Shown here: in pieces, positions 9,714-18,937 of the stretch
Layout of the letters: the number at the start of each line of letters is the position of its first letter
Numbering within the stretch: the stretch's first letter is position 1
Source: Tropicimonas isoalkanivorans
GTDB taxonomy: Bacteria; Pseudomonadota; Alphaproteobacteria; Rhodobacterales; Rhodobacteraceae
Reading direction: 5' to 3'
Length of the DNA stretch: 64,000 nt
Assembly (NCBI RefSeq): GCF_900112335.1
Contig: NZ_FOLG01000009.1
Span: 144,459-208,458, forward strand
Notes under the pieces: model-generated
What the model was told of the DNA's origin: nothing
Databases searched by the model: none
Seen by the model: the letters and a program-made list of their open reading frames with translations, nothing else
Program-made: the position numbers and the translations under genes

Positions 9714-10373
9714 ATGGACCTCTATATCGACACTGCGGATGTCTCGGCGTGGCAGGAACTCATGCCCACCGGGCTCTTCCATGGGATCACGACCAACCCG
9801 CTACTCGCGCACCGGGCCGGACTCTCCTACCCCGACATCGACTGGCCGACCCTGATGGGGCAAGCGGCGGACCTTGGCGCGAAGGAACTCCATTGCCAGG
9901 TCGTCGGCCCGGAAGAGGGCTTCGCCGACTGGGCCGGCGAACGCTATGACCAGGGGCGGCAGGCCGGGCTGCGCGTGGTCATCAAGGTGCCCCTCACCGA
10001 GCCCGCTATCCGTGTCGTCCCCGAAATCAAGGCCCTCGACGGTCCGATCCTGATGACAGCCTGCTACAGCGCCAAACAGATGTTCGTGGCCTCCGCCCTG
10101 GGCGCGGACTACATCGCGCCCTATTTCGGCCGGATGCTTGAGATGGGTCTGCCGGCCTACGAAGCGCTGGCTCAAATGCTGGCCATCGGCGAGCTTGCGG
10201 GGGGCAAGACGCGCATACTGGTTGCCTCGCTCCGAGACACGCGGCAAATGGCGCTGCTCGCCGAACAGGGCCACGACTGCTTCACCATCGCGCCCAACAT
10301 CGCCCGCGACCTGATGAATGACCGCAACACGATCGCGGCGGCGGCGGAGTTCGAGGAGGCCGCCAGGGCGTAG
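9714..10373 (+). CDS. fsa: fructose-6-phosphate aldolase / small transaldolase-like enzyme (FSA type)
   Basis: A 219-residue class I aldolase of the FSA/TalC/MipB family, the length of E. coli FsaA. Active-site residues of that family all seem present: Asp6, TTNP at 26-29, Gln62, the Schiff-base Lys91 in VVIKVPLT, Thr115, Tyr137 and Arg140 in APYFGRM, and Ser172 in VASLRD. It should cleave fructose-6-phosphate to dihydroxyacetone and glyceraldehyde-3-phosphate, or act as a small transaldolase; the two are hard to separate by eye, though Tyr137 (not Phe) favours FSA. It is the last gene of the operon, 15 bases after the fructokinase, and a hairpin follows. Confidence 0.82.
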   Translation: MDLYIDTADVSAWQELMPTGLFHGITTNPLLAHRAGLSYPDIDWPTLMGQAADLGAKELHCQVVGPEEGFADWAGERYDQGRQAGLRVVIKVPLTEPAIRVVPEIKALDGPILMTACYSAKQMFVASALGADYIAPYFGRMLEMGLPAYEALAQMLAIGELAGGKTRILVASLRDTRQMALLAEQGHDCFTIAPNIARDLMNDRNTIAAAAEFEEAARA

Positions 10374-10384
10374 GCCGACTGATC

Positions 10385-10420
10385 CTGCACCCTGACCCGT
10401 TTCAACACGGCAGGGTGCAG
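10385..10420. terminator. bidirectional hairpin terminator between convergent operons
   Basis: Perfect 10-bp inverted repeat CTGCACCCTG (10385-10394) / CAGGGTGCAG (10411-10420) with a 16-base loop, in the gap between the fsa stop and the sulfotransferase stop. The T-tract is poor (TCTAACG), so efficiency is uncertain, but position and symmetry suit a shared terminator. Confidence 0.6.
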
Positions 10421-10421
10421 T

Positions 10422-11138
10422 CTAACGCGCTGAAATTGCCTCCGTTTTAAGGCGCTCGTAATAGGACAACGCCGCTGTCATCACACCGCGGAGGTGCTCC
10501 GGCACCTCCGGCAGAGGCCCCTCCTTGCCGGCGAAGCCCGTGCTCTGCCACACCGCGCCGTACCAGTGCGGGGCCCATACCCCATCACAGGCCCGCCCGC
10601 CGGCCGGCCAGGACACCATCGCAGGGTCGAACTCTAGGCCAATCTCGTCGCAAAGGGCGCGGAGCATCCCTTCCGGGTTTTCCCGGATATCGTGGCTGTC
10701 GATCACCACGCCACCGAACTTCGCGTGCAACTCCGCCTGCTGCCAGAAGCCGATGTCGTCCAGCGTCGGGTTCTCACGCTTCTCGCCGTAGCTCGCGATC
10801 ACCCGCGCCGGGTGACGGATGAGAAATACGTTCACCACATCCTCCATCCAGTCGGTCGGCACGCCGGGCAGCATGTGCTGCGCCATGTGCTTCTGGTAGA
10901 AATGCGGCTTGCCGTCGGGAATTGGGCCGGTCAGCTGGGCGACCACATCCTCCGGATCCTGTGGCTGCGCCGCGAGGATCTCCGCCCGCATCGGGTGCTC
11001 CAGCCCCGTCGCCGCGAGGTAGGCTGCGTAGAACGGCTCATCCACCGCGGCGAAATCGTCCCGATTGGCGAAGGCATACATCATCGCCGTGGAAAGGTTC
11101 CGCGGCCCGGACCACATCGCAAGTCTCACGCGCTGCAC
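10422..11138 (-). CDS. sulfotransferase-family P-loop protein
   Basis: A 238-residue protein resembling PAPS-dependent sulfotransferases. The N-terminal phosphosulfate-binding loop is seen in MWSGPRNLSTAMMYAFANR, and the 3'-phosphate-binding segment in NVFLIRHPARVIASYGE. Its acceptor is unknown. The start overlaps the end of the aminotransferase gene by 13 bases, so both are made from one message. Some family members are annotated only as branched-chain aminotransferase-associated proteins, and the reaction has not been shown to my knowledge. Confidence 0.72.
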   Translation of the reverse strand: MQRVRLAMWSGPRNLSTAMMYAFANRDDFAAVDEPFYAAYLAATGLEHPMRAEILAAQPQDPEDVVAQLTGPIPDGKPHFYQKHMAQHMLPGVPTDWMEDVVNVFLIRHPARVIASYGEKRENPTLDDIGFWQQAELHAKFGGVVIDSHDIRENPEGMLRALCDEIGLEFDPAMVSWPAGGRACDGVWAPHWYGAVWQSTGFAGKEGPLPEVPEHLRGVMTAALSYYERLKTEAISAR

Positions 11139-12046
11139 TCCTCAGCGATCAGGTTCTTGTAAAGCCCACGAATACGCTCCGTGACCGGCCCCAGTTCGCC
11201 GGAGCCGATCCGCCGCCCGTCGATCTCGCCGACCGGGGTTTGCGCGCCGAATGTGCCAGTCAGGAACGCCTCGTCGGCGCCATAGGTATCGACGAGGGAA
11301 TAGTTCCGCTCGTAGACGGGTATTCCGTCCGCCCGGCACAGATCGATCACCTTGCGCCGCGTGATTCCGTTCATGCAGTAATCGCCGGTCGAGGTCCAAA
11401 CCTCTCCCTTGCGCACGATGAAGAAGTTGCAGGCGTTGGTCGTGTTGACGAACCCGTGCACGTCCAGCATCAGCGCCTCGTCCGCGCCCGCCTTTTCCGC
11501 CGCAATGCAGGCGAGGATACAGTTGAGCTTGGAATGTGAGTTGAGCTTCGGGTCCTGGCTCATGGGCAGGCCCCGAATGTGCGGCACCGTGGCCAGCCGG
11601 ATCGGCCGCGGGAGCGACGGGCGGGAGTGCTCCATGATGATGGCCACAGTCGGACCCTGGGTGGACAGCGAGGGGTGCTGGAACGGGCGGGTCTTGAGTC
11701 CCCGCGTCACCATCAGCCGGGCGTGGGCATCGGTTTCCATGCCGTTCGCCTGCCGCGTCGCCTCCAGCGCGGCGATCACACCTGCCCTGTCGAGTCCGAT
11801 CTCGAGGTCCACCGCGAGGGCCGCTTCGAACAGGCGATCCAGATGGTCGTCAAGAAAGGCCCAGACCCCATCGTAAAGCCGCAGCCCCTCCCAGATGCCG
11901 TCGCCGAGCATGAAGCCGCTGTCGTAGACCGACACCTTCGCCTCCGCCTTCGGCACGATCTCCCCATTCAGGTAGATCAGAATGCTGTCGTTGCGGTCGT
12001 CTTCCGCCGCCTGGTGGGTCGATATGTGGGTGTCGGTCTGTGTCAT
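11126..12046 (-). CDS. class IV (BCAT-fold) PLP aminotransferase, atypical active site
   Basis: A 306-residue fold-type IV enzyme, the family of branched-chain and D-amino-acid aminotransferases and aminodeoxychorismate lyase. Recognisable blocks are YLNGEIVP, VYDSGFMLGDGIWEGLRLYDG, RLMVTRG, AGADEALMLD, NGITRRKVIDLC, DEAFLTGTFGAQTPV and GPVTERIRGLY. The Lys that binds PLP is probably Lys167 or Lys173 in PKLNSHSKLN. The Glu normally found after GxV (VxEG) is replaced: the segment reads GFVNTTNACNFF. The start MTQTDTHISTH was preferred over an upstream in-frame start with no supporting signal. It is followed by the sulfotransferase-like gene with a 13-base overlap. The substrate is not evident. 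Confidence 0.8.
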   Translation of the reverse strand: MTQTDTHISTHQAAEDDRNDSILIYLNGEIVPKAEAKVSVYDSGFMLGDGIWEGLRLYDGVWAFLDDHLDRLFEAALAVDLEIGLDRAGVIAALEATRQANGMETDAHARLMVTRGLKTRPFQHPSLSTQGPTVAIIMEHSRPSLPRPIRLATVPHIRGLPMSQDPKLNSHSKLNCILACIAAEKAGADEALMLDVHGFVNTTNACNFFIVRKGEVWTSTGDYCMNGITRRKVIDLCRADGIPVYERNYSLVDTYGADEAFLTGTFGAQTPVGEIDGRRIGSGELGPVTERIRGLYKNLIAEECSA

Positions 12047-12104
12047 GCGGCGGACCGTAGGTGCAGCGAACGGGAAGGGGAAGGCTGAAACTTCCGTCAC
12101 CCCT

Positions 12105-12118
12105 GCGTGATGTCACGC
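12105..12118. promoter_or_regulatory. palindrome between aminotransferase and msrA
   Basis: GCGTGA-TG-TCACGC is a perfect 6+6 inverted repeat in the 132-base divergent gap, 59 bases before the aminotransferase ATG. It looks like a dimeric repressor site, but I cannot name the regulator. Confidence 0.35.
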
Positions 12119-12178
12119 GCCGGTGAGTTGCAGGTGACCACGAGCGTTCGGCACTCTGCCCAAAAAAGGAGGCCTGCC

Positions 12179-12841
12179 ATGACCCTTGCCGCTGATTCGG
12201 TCAAGCCGATCGTTCTGGCCATCGCCATTGCGGTCGGAGTTTTTACCCACTGCGGACGGGCGGACGCCGCGGAAACCCGCACCGCCATATTCGCCGGCGG
12301 CTGCTTCTGGTGCGTCGAGGCCGATTTCGAAAAGGTCGATGGCGTGGGAGATGTCGTCTCCGGTTATACCGGCGGAACGGTCGCCGATCCGACCTACAAG
12401 CAGGTGTCGCGCGGTGGAACCGGGCACTACGAGGCCGCAATGATCCCGTACGACCCGGACCGGGTCTCCTACCGGGAGCTCGTGGATCTCTTCTTCCGCT
12501 CCGTCGATCCGACGGATGCGGGCGGCCAATTCTGTGATCGAGGCGAAAGCTACCGTACAGCGATCTTCGCCACGCCGGAGCAAGCGACCGTCGCGAAGGA
12601 GGCACTGGCTGCGGCGCAGACGGATCTTGGGCAGGAGATCGTCACGCCTGTGCTGCCAGCCCAGCCGTTTTACCCAGCCGAAGCCTACCATCAGGATTAT
12701 TACAAATCGGGCGACCTGATCCTCACCCGCTTCGGTCCGCGTTCGAAAGCGAAAGCCTACAAACTCTACCGCGATGCCTGTGGCCGGGATCAGAGAGTGA
12801 AGGCCTTGTGGGGTTCATCCGCACCGTTCGTTGGCGGATGA
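12179..12841 (+). CDS. msrA: exported peptide methionine sulfoxide reductase MsrA
   Basis: A 220-residue MsrA that reduces S-methionine sulfoxide in proteins. The N-terminus carries a hydrophobic signal sequence (PIVLAIAIAVGVF) with a likely ADA cleavage site near residue 30, so this copy should act in the periplasm. The catalytic motif GCFWC places the sulfenic-acid Cys at residue 42, followed by YTGG, HYEA and the C-terminal region with YHQDYY and a further Cys (DACGRD) that could resolve the disulfide. A strong AAAGGAGG site precedes the ATG. It is divergent from the aminotransferase gene and is followed by hairpins at 12888-12908 and about 12925-12945. Confidence 0.93.
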   Translation: MTLAADSVKPIVLAIAIAVGVFTHCGRADAAETRTAIFAGGCFWCVEADFEKVDGVGDVVSGYTGGTVADPTYKQVSRGGTGHYEAAMIPYDPDRVSYRELVDLFFRSVDPTDAGGQFCDRGESYRTAIFATPEQATVAKEALAAAQTDLGQEIVTPVLPAQPFYPAEAYHQDYYKSGDLILTRFGPRSKAKAYKLYRDACGRDQRVKALWGSSAPFVGG

Positions 12842-12887
12842 CTTCCGTCTGCCCCACACGAGATAGGGCTTCCGACCCAGAGCGACC

Positions 12888-12908
12888 GCCGCGCGCCTTG
12901 CGCGCGGC
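12888..12908. terminator. hairpin between msrA and ribokinase (convergent)
   Basis: Nine-bp GC-rich stem GCCGCGCGC / GCGCGCGGC with a CTT loop; a second stem with G-U pairs follows at about 12925-12945 around a TTC loop. The pair lies in the 120-base gap between two convergent stop codons and probably terminates both transcripts. There is no T-tract. Confidence 0.45.
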
Positions 12909-12961
12909 CAGGCCCAACGGGCGGCGTTGCATCTTCGATGCGGCGACGGCGGGCGGGAGGG

Positions 12962-13855
12962 CTACGCCAGTGGTTTGAGGTCGGCCAGAAAGCCGTGAAC
13001 CTCTTCCCGGGCAGGAATCGCTTCGGCCGTCCCTTCCCGAGTGACCTTTAGTGCCGCTGCGCCGACAGCCATTTCCAGGCATTCGGCCACCGGCAACCCG
13101 AGGTCCAACCCGGCGCAGAAATACCCAATGAAGGTGTCGCCTGCCCCCGTTGTGTCGACGGGCACCACCTTGGGCGCGGGAACGGTCAGCGTTTCGCCGG
13201 AGTCGAGATCGTGCCAGGTCGCCCCATGCGCACCGTGGGTCACCAGAAGCTGCGGCACCGGCAGATTGGTGATCTCGCACCCCAGCGCCTCGGCGACCTG
13301 TTCCGCTTCCACCTGATTCAGCACCAGCAGGTCAACCAACGGCAACACCCTGCGCACCGCGTCCACGTCGAAGGGCGCGGCGGAATAGACCACCTTCAGC
13401 CCCCGATCGCGGGCCCGCTTGGCGGCGTATTCCTGCCCGTTCGTCTCGTTTTGCATCATGAGGATATCGCCGCTCCGGGCCCGGGCGAGCGCCGCCTTGA
13501 TGTCGCCGTTCTCCAGCATCCGGTTGGTGCCCGCAAAGATCACGATCTGGTTCTCGCCGCCCGGCTCCACGAAAATCAGCGCGTGCCCGGTGGGAGCCGC
13601 CAGGTTGATCGCGACATGCGTCGTGTCCACACCCGCCGACTTCATGAGTTCGACCGCCCAGACGCTCTCGCCGCCGACGCCCCCGATGTGGCACACCTCG
13701 GCTCCCCCGCGTGCCGCCGCGACGGACTGGTTCGCCCCCTTGCCGCCCAGCCCGCTCTTGCAGTCGGTCGCGGCAAGGGTCTCGCCCTCGACCGGGAAGC
13801 GCGGCACCTTGTAGAACCAGTCCGCGTTGATGGACCCGAGGTTGTAGATCGTCAT
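12962..13855 (-). CDS. rbsK: ribokinase-like PfkB kinase
   Basis: A 297-residue kinase starting MTIYNLGSINADWFYKVPRFPVEGET. It carries the ribokinase signatures GLGGKGANQSVAAARGGA (substrate clamp) and PVDTTGAGDTFIGYF (catalytic Asp and anion hole). It would phosphorylate D-ribose or a related sugar to the 5-phosphate. The ATG lies 4 bases after the maeB stop, which suggests coupling with malic enzyme, although no ribose transporter is nearby. Other PfkB substrates (adenosine, deoxyribose) cannot be excluded. Confidence 0.82.
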   Translation of the reverse strand: MTIYNLGSINADWFYKVPRFPVEGETLAATDCKSGLGGKGANQSVAAARGGAEVCHIGGVGGESVWAVELMKSAGVDTTHVAINLAAPTGHALIFVEPGGENQIVIFAGTNRMLENGDIKAALARARSGDILMMQNETNGQEYAAKRARDRGLKVVYSAAPFDVDAVRRVLPLVDLLVLNQVEAEQVAEALGCEITNLPVPQLLVTHGAHGATWHDLDSGETLTVPAPKVVPVDTTGAGDTFIGYFCAGLDLGLPVAECLEMAVGAAALKVTREGTAEAIPAREEVHGFLADLKPLA

Positions 13856-13859
13856 GACA

Positions 13860-16115
13860 TCACCCGATCTTGCAGGCCGCAATCGCGGCCATGTGAAGAA
13901 TCTCGTTCACCGTCGCCCCTGTGTGACAGATCTGGATCTGCGCATCGACCCCGGCGAGGATGGGTCCGATCACCGTGGCACCCGCCATCTCCTGCATCAG
14001 CTTGGTTGAGATCGAGGCCGAATGGCGGGCCGGCATGACAAGCACGTTGGCAGGTTTCGTCAGGCGGCAGAACGGGTACGCCGCCATCTGGGTCATGTTC
14101 AGAGCGACGTCGATCGTCATTTCGCCGTCGTACTCGAAATCGACGCCACGCCGGTCCAGTGCATTCGGCGCGGTGTGCATCTTCATCGCCCGTTCCGACC
14201 GCGGATACCCAAAGGTCGAGAAGCTGCAGAACGCCACCCGCGGCTCGATGCCGAGACTCCGCGCAACCCGCGCCGCCGCGATCGCGATATCGGCCAGTTC
14301 CTCCTCCTCCGGCCATTCGTGCACCAGCGTGTCGGCGATCAGCACAACGCGACCCTTGTGCAGGATCGCGGTCACGCCGACGGCGCCATCCTCCGCCGAG
14401 GCCGGGAACACCCGGTTGATCTGGTGCATGACGTGGCCCGACTTCCGCGTGACCCCCGTCACGAGTCCATCGCCATGCCCGTGCGCAAGCATCAGCGCGG
14501 CGAAGACATGCCGGTCGCCGGAAGCCATGCGGATGATGTCCTGCCGGTCGAAGCCTTCGCGTTGCAAGCGTTTGTAGAGAAACGCCGTGTAGGCCTCCAG
14601 GTGCCGGCTGTGGGCCGGGTCGATGACCGTTAGTTCGCGCACCGCGTCCTGCAATCCCGCCGCGGTAAGCTGGTTTTTCACCTCGTCGCCACGGCCCACC
14701 ACCAGCGCCTTGCCGAATCCCTGACGCTGGTAAGCGACCGCAGCGCGAAGCACGCCGACGTCGTTGCCCTCTGCAAAGATCATCCGGGCCTGCGCTGCCT
14801 TCGCCCGCGTCGAGATCGACGACAGGATCGAGGCTGTCGGGTCCATCCGTTCCCGAAGCCGCTGTTCGTAGCCATCCATGTCCACGATCGGCCGGCGCGC
14901 AACGCCGGTCTCCATGCCGGCGCGCGCCACCGCCGGGGGAATGGTGTAGATCAGCCGGGGATCGAATGGGGTTGGGATAATGTAGTCGCGGCCGAAACTC
15001 AGCTTTCGGCTATAGGCCATCGCGACCTCGTCCGGCACGTCTTCGCGCGCCAGTTCCGCAAGCGCCTGGGCACAGGCGATTTTCATCTCGTCGTTGATCG
15101 CACGCGCCTGTACGTCAAGCGCTCCGCGAAACAAATATGGAAAACCAAGGACATTGTTGACCTGGTTGGGATAATCAGACCGCCCCGTCGCGACGATGGC
15201 ATCGCCGCGCACCTCGTGCGCCTCTTCGGGTGTGATTTCCGGATCGGGGTTGGCCATGGCAAAGATCACCGGGTCATCGGCCATGCTGGCGATCATTTCC
15301 GGCGTCACCGCGCCCTTGGCGGAGACGCCCAGAAACACATCTGCCCCGCGCATCGCGTCATCCAGCGTCCGGGCGTCGGTGTCCACCGCATGTGCCGATT
15401 TCCACTGGTTCATGCCGGTCTTGCGGTCGCGATAGATCACGCCCTTGGTATCGCAAACGATGCAGTTCTCGTGCTTGGCACCCATCGCCTTGATCAGTTC
15501 GATACAGGCGATTCCGGCGGCCCCCGCGCCGTTGAGCACGATCTTGCAGTCTTCGATCTTCTTGCCGGTCAATTGCAGCGCGTTGATGAGACCCGCGGCG
15601 CAGATCACCGCCGTGCCGTGCTGGTCGTCATGGAACACCGGGATGTCCATCACTTCCTTCAGCGCCTGCTCGATGATGAAGCATTCGGGCGCCTTGATAT
15701 CCTCCAGGTTGATCCCGCCGAATGCCGGCCCCATCAGCTTTACCGCGTTGATGAACTCCTGCGCGTCCTGTGTGTCGATCTCGATATCGATGGAGTTCAC
15801 GTCGGCGAACCGTTTGAACAGAACGGCCTTGCCTTCCATCACCGGCTTGGAGGCCAGCGCGCCGAGGTTGCCGAGCCCGAGGATCGCTGAACCGTTGGAG
15901 ATCACCGCAACTGTGTTGCCCTTTGCGGTATAGTCGTATGCGCAGGCGGGGTTCTCCGCGATGGCCTCTACGGGCACGGCCACCCCGGGCGAATAGGCGA
16001 GGCTCAGGTCGCGTTGGGTCGTCATCGGTTTCGTCGCGACGACTTCGAATTTCCCGGGCTGCGGCTCGTGGTGATACAGCAGCGCCTCTTCGTCCGTGAT
16101 TTTGTTCTTTGTCAT
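13860..16115 (-). CDS. maeB: NADP-dependent malic enzyme with phosphotransacetylase-like domain
   Basis: A 751-residue two-domain protein typical of alphaproteobacterial MaeB. Residues about 1-430 form the malic enzyme (SLAYSPGVA, GNTVAVISNGSAILGLGNLG, FHDDQHGTA, VLNGAGAAGIACIELI). Residues about 440-750 form a phosphate acetyltransferase-like domain (IFAEGNDVGVLRAA..., TGVTRKSGHVMHQI) that is usually regulatory rather than catalytic. It decarboxylates malate to pyruvate and supplies NADPH. The chosen ATG (MTKNKITDEEALLYH) has GGGGAG upstream; starts further 5' add an extension not usual in the family. It is divergent from mutS, with a 166-base gap that has no further gene. Confidence 0.93.
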   Translation of the reverse strand: MTKNKITDEEALLYHHEPQPGKFEVVATKPMTTQRDLSLAYSPGVAVPVEAIAENPACAYDYTAKGNTVAVISNGSAILGLGNLGALASKPVMEGKAVLFKRFADVNSIDIEIDTQDAQEFINAVKLMGPAFGGINLEDIKAPECFIIEQALKEVMDIPVFHDDQHGTAVICAAGLINALQLTGKKIEDCKIVLNGAGAAGIACIELIKAMGAKHENCIVCDTKGVIYRDRKTGMNQWKSAHAVDTDARTLDDAMRGADVFLGVSAKGAVTPEMIASMADDPVIFAMANPDPEITPEEAHEVRGDAIVATGRSDYPNQVNNVLGFPYLFRGALDVQARAINDEMKIACAQALAELAREDVPDEVAMAYSRKLSFGRDYIIPTPFDPRLIYTIPPAVARAGMETGVARRPIVDMDGYEQRLRERMDPTASILSSISTRAKAAQARMIFAEGNDVGVLRAAVAYQRQGFGKALVVGRGDEVKNQLTAAGLQDAVRELTVIDPAHSRHLEAYTAFLYKRLQREGFDRQDIIRMASGDRHVFAALMLAHGHGDGLVTGVTRKSGHVMHQINRVFPASAEDGAVGVTAILHKGRVVLIADTLVHEWPEEEELADIAIAAARVARSLGIEPRVAFCSFSTFGYPRSERAMKMHTAPNALDRRGVDFEYDGEMTIDVALNMTQMAAYPFCRLTKPANVLVMPARHSASISTKLMQEMAGATVIGPILAGVDAQIQICHTGATVNEILHMAAIAACKIG

Positions 16116-16281
16116 TCGAAGGCTCCCCGGGTTCTCCATGCAAAGGCTGGAATATCTTGGCTGGCAAGGGAATACCAACTGCCTTTTGACGCGGGCAAGT
16201 TGAGTTTCACCCACACTGATACGCCTTCAAAGCGCCGGCAGCCTCGCCTATGGTCGCGGGAAACCGAGCAGGGAGCAGGCC

Positions 16282-18927
16282 GTGACCGTCACGCCAATGA
16301 TGGCGCAGTATCTGGAGATCAAGCAAGCCCATCCCGAGGCGCTGCTGTTCTACCGGATGGGCGATTTCTACGAGATGTTTTTCGACGACGCCGCGGCCGC
16401 GGCCGAAGCGCTGGATATTGCCCTGACCAAGCGCGGCAAGCACGAGGGGGCGGACATCCCGATGTGCGGCGTGCCGGTTCATGCCGCCGAAGGGTACCTT
16501 CTGACCCTGATCCGGAAGGGATTTCGCGTCGCCGTGTGCGAACAGATGGAAGACCCCGCCGAGGCCAAGAAACGCGGGTCGAAATCCGTCGTCCGGCGCG
16601 AGGTCGTGCGCCTCGTCACCCCCGGCACGCTCACCGAGGACAGCTTGCTGGAGGCACGGCGGAACAACTTCCTCTGCGCCTTCGCCCGGGTCCGCGACCG
16701 CGCGGCGTTGGCCACGGCAGACATCTCGACCGGCGAACTGCGTGTCGGCCCCTGCCCGCTGGTGAAGCTCGGCCCCGAACTGGCCCGCCTCGCCCCGCGC
16801 GAAGTGCTCGTGGCCGAGACCGACGAAGGGGCCCTGCGGGACCTGGTGGACGAAGCCGGCGCGGCGCTGACGCCGCTGGCGCGCCAGAGTTTCGACAGCA
16901 CGGGCGCGGAGAAGCGCCTTCGGGACGCGTTCGGTGTCGCCGAGCTCGACGGATTCGGGGCATTCGAGCGGGAGGAGCTGAGCGCGCTTGGCGCAATCGT
17001 GTCCTACCTCGACCTGACACAGAAGGGGAAACTGCCGCTGCTCCGGCCACCGCAGCGGGACTCCGGCGGCGAGGTGATGCAGATCGACGCCGCGACCCGG
17101 CGAAACCTGGAGTTGACCGCCAGCTTGTCCGGCGGGCGCGATGGCTCGCTGCTTGGCGCGATCGACCGCACCGTCACCGCCGCCGGCGGCCGCCTGCTTG
17201 CGCGGCGGATCGCCAGCCCGTCGTGCAATCTGGGGCGAATTCAGGAACGGCTGGATGCGGTCCAGTTCTTTGTCGAGGATACAGGCAGATGCGACACCCT
17301 GCGGGGCTTGCTCCGCAAGGCGCCGGACATGGACCGCGCCCTCTCGCGCCTCGCGCTGGAGCGCGGTGGACCGCGGGACCTTGCCGCCATCCGGGCCGGC
17401 CTGACGCAGGCAGGGCAAATTGCCGATAGACTGGGAACGGTGACGGGCGCCGAGATCCTTGCCCCGCTGGTGGCAGACCTTGCCGGCCTGGAGACACTCG
17501 TCGACCGGCTCGACGACGCGCTCGTGGCAGAGCCGCCGTTGATGGTGCGCGATGGCGGCTTCATCGCGTCGGGCTTCGATGCAGACCTGGATGACGCCCG
17601 AACCCTGCGCGACGAAGGCCGCGGCGTAATCGCCTCGCTGCAGGCGCGCTATGCGGAGCAGGCCAAGGTCCAGTCGCTGAAAGTCAAACATAACAACGTG
17701 TTGGGCTACTTCATCGAAACGACCGCCACCCGTGCGGACAAGATGCGCTCCGCCCCGCTGAGCGAGACCTTCATCCACCGCCAGACCACCGCCAATGCCG
17801 TTCGGTTCACGACAGTCGAGTTGTCGGACCTGGAAACCCGCATTCTCAACGCGGGCAACCACGCTCTGGAAATTGAGAGACGCCAGTTCGAGGCCCTGCG
17901 TGCCGAAGTTCTGGAGGCCGCCGGCGCCATTGGGCTGGCTGCACAGGCGTTGGCGGAACTCGATGTCTCCACCGCGCTGGCAGATCTCGCCCGCAGTGAG
18001 GACTGGTGCCGCCCGACGGTCGATGAGAGCCGGGATTTTCAGATCGAGGAGGGCCGGCACCCGGTCGTGGAACGGGCGCTGAAACGCGACGGCCGCGCCT
18101 TCGTCGCCAACGATTGCGCGTTGACGGCCGAGGGCGACAAGGCACACGTGCGCCTGCTGACCGGCCCCAACATGGCGGGCAAGTCGACCTACCTGCGCCA
18201 GAATGCCCTCATCGCCTTGCTGGCCCAGTCCGGGAGCTATGTGCCCGCCCGCGCTGCCACGATCGGCATGGTGTCCAGTCTGTTCAGCCGGGTCGGTGCC
18301 GCCGACGACCTGGCGCGCGGACGTTCGACCTTCATGGTGGAGATGGTGGAGACGGCCACGATCCTGAATCAGGCCGATCCACAGAGCCTTGTGATCCTGG
18401 ACGAGATCGGTCGGGGAACGGCCACCTATGACGGCCTGTCCATCGCCTGGGCGACGCTGGAACACCTCCACGGGGTCAACCGCTGCCGGGCGCTGTTCGC
18501 AACGCATTACCACGAGCTGACCACACTGGCCGCCACGCTCGATGGCGTCGAGAATGCGACCGTCAGGGTCAAGGAATGGGAGGGAGAGGTGATCTTCCTC
18601 CACGAGGTCCGCGATGGCGCCGCCGACAGATCCTACGGCGTGCAGGTCGCGCGCCTCGCCGGCCTTCCGGCCTCGGTTGTGGACCGGGCGCGCGTCGTGT
18701 TGGATCGGCTCGAACAGGGCGATCGGGAGGGCGGACGGCGGCAACTGGCGCTCATCGACGATCTGCCGCTGTTTTCCGCGGTGCCGGCAAGCCCGGCCCC
18801 TGCCCCCGCGCAATCGCCGTCCGCGCTCGTCGAAAAACTCGCCGGGATCCTTCCCGACGAGTTGTCACCGCGCGAGGCGCTGGATTTGCTCTACGATCTG
18901 AAAAACCTCGCGCAGACGGGCGAGTAA
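16282..18927 (+). CDS. mutS: DNA mismatch repair ATPase MutS
   Basis: An 881-residue MutS that recognises mispaired bases. The mismatch-wedge motif is FYEMF, with Phe29 and Glu31. The Walker [10 protein letters not shown] lies near residues 628-636, followed by the dimer-interface and Walker B region [22 protein letters not shown] and ATHYHELT. The C-terminal tail contains a Pro/Ala-rich linker ([10 protein letters not shown]) and the helix-turn-helix-like clamp [15 protein letters not shown]. The start is GTG after GGGAGCAGG, since the next in-frame ATG would trim conserved residues. MutS is often found next to maeB in this order. Confidence 0.96.
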   Translation: MTVTPMMAQYLEIKQAHPEALLFYRMGDFYEMFFDDAAAAAEALDIALTKRGKHEGADIPMCGVPVHAAEGYLLTLIRKGFRVAVCEQMEDPAEAKKRGSKSVVRREVVRLVTPGTLTEDSLLEARRNNFLCAFARVRDRAALATADISTGELRVGPCPLVKLGPELARLAPREVLVAETDEGALRDLVDEAGAALTPLARQSFDSTGAEKRLRDAFGVAELDGFGAFEREELSALGAIVSYLDLTQKGKLPLLRPPQRDSGGEVMQIDAATRRNLELTASLSGGRDGSLLGAIDRTVTAAGGRLLARRIASPSCNLGRIQERLDAVQFFVEDTGRCDTLRGLLRKAPDMDRALSRLALERGGPRDLAAIRAGLTQAGQIADRLGTVTGAEILAPLVADLAGLETLVDRLDDALVAEPPLMVRDGGFIASGFDADLDDARTLRDEGRGVIASLQARYAEQAKVQSLKVKHNNVLGYFIETTATRADKMRSAPLSETFIHRQTTANAVRFTTVELSDLETRILNAGNHALEIERRQFEALRAEVLEAAGAIGLAAQALAELDVSTALADLARSEDWCRPTVDESRDFQIEEGRHPVVERALKRDGRAFVANDCALTAEGDKAHVRLLTGPNMAGKSTYLRQNALIALLAQSGSYVPARAATIGMVSSLFSRVGAADDLARGRSTFMVEMVETATILNQADPQSLVILDEIGRGTATYDGLSIAWATLEHLHGVNRCRALFATHYHELTTLAATLDGVENATVRVKEWEGEVIFLHEVRDGAADRSYGVQVARLAGLPASVVDRARVVLDRLEQGDREGGRRQLALIDDLPLFSAVPASPAPAPAQSPSALVEKLAGILPDELSPREALDLLYDLKNLAQTGE

Positions 18928-18937
18928 CACACGCCCG

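Noticed and set aside
16207..18813. Long open frame of 868 codons antisense to mutS
   Set aside because: High-GC codon use opens long frames on the opposite strand. The product has no recognisable domain and mutS is unmistakable. Similar antisense frames over rho, addA, addB and the trk genes were dropped for the same reason.
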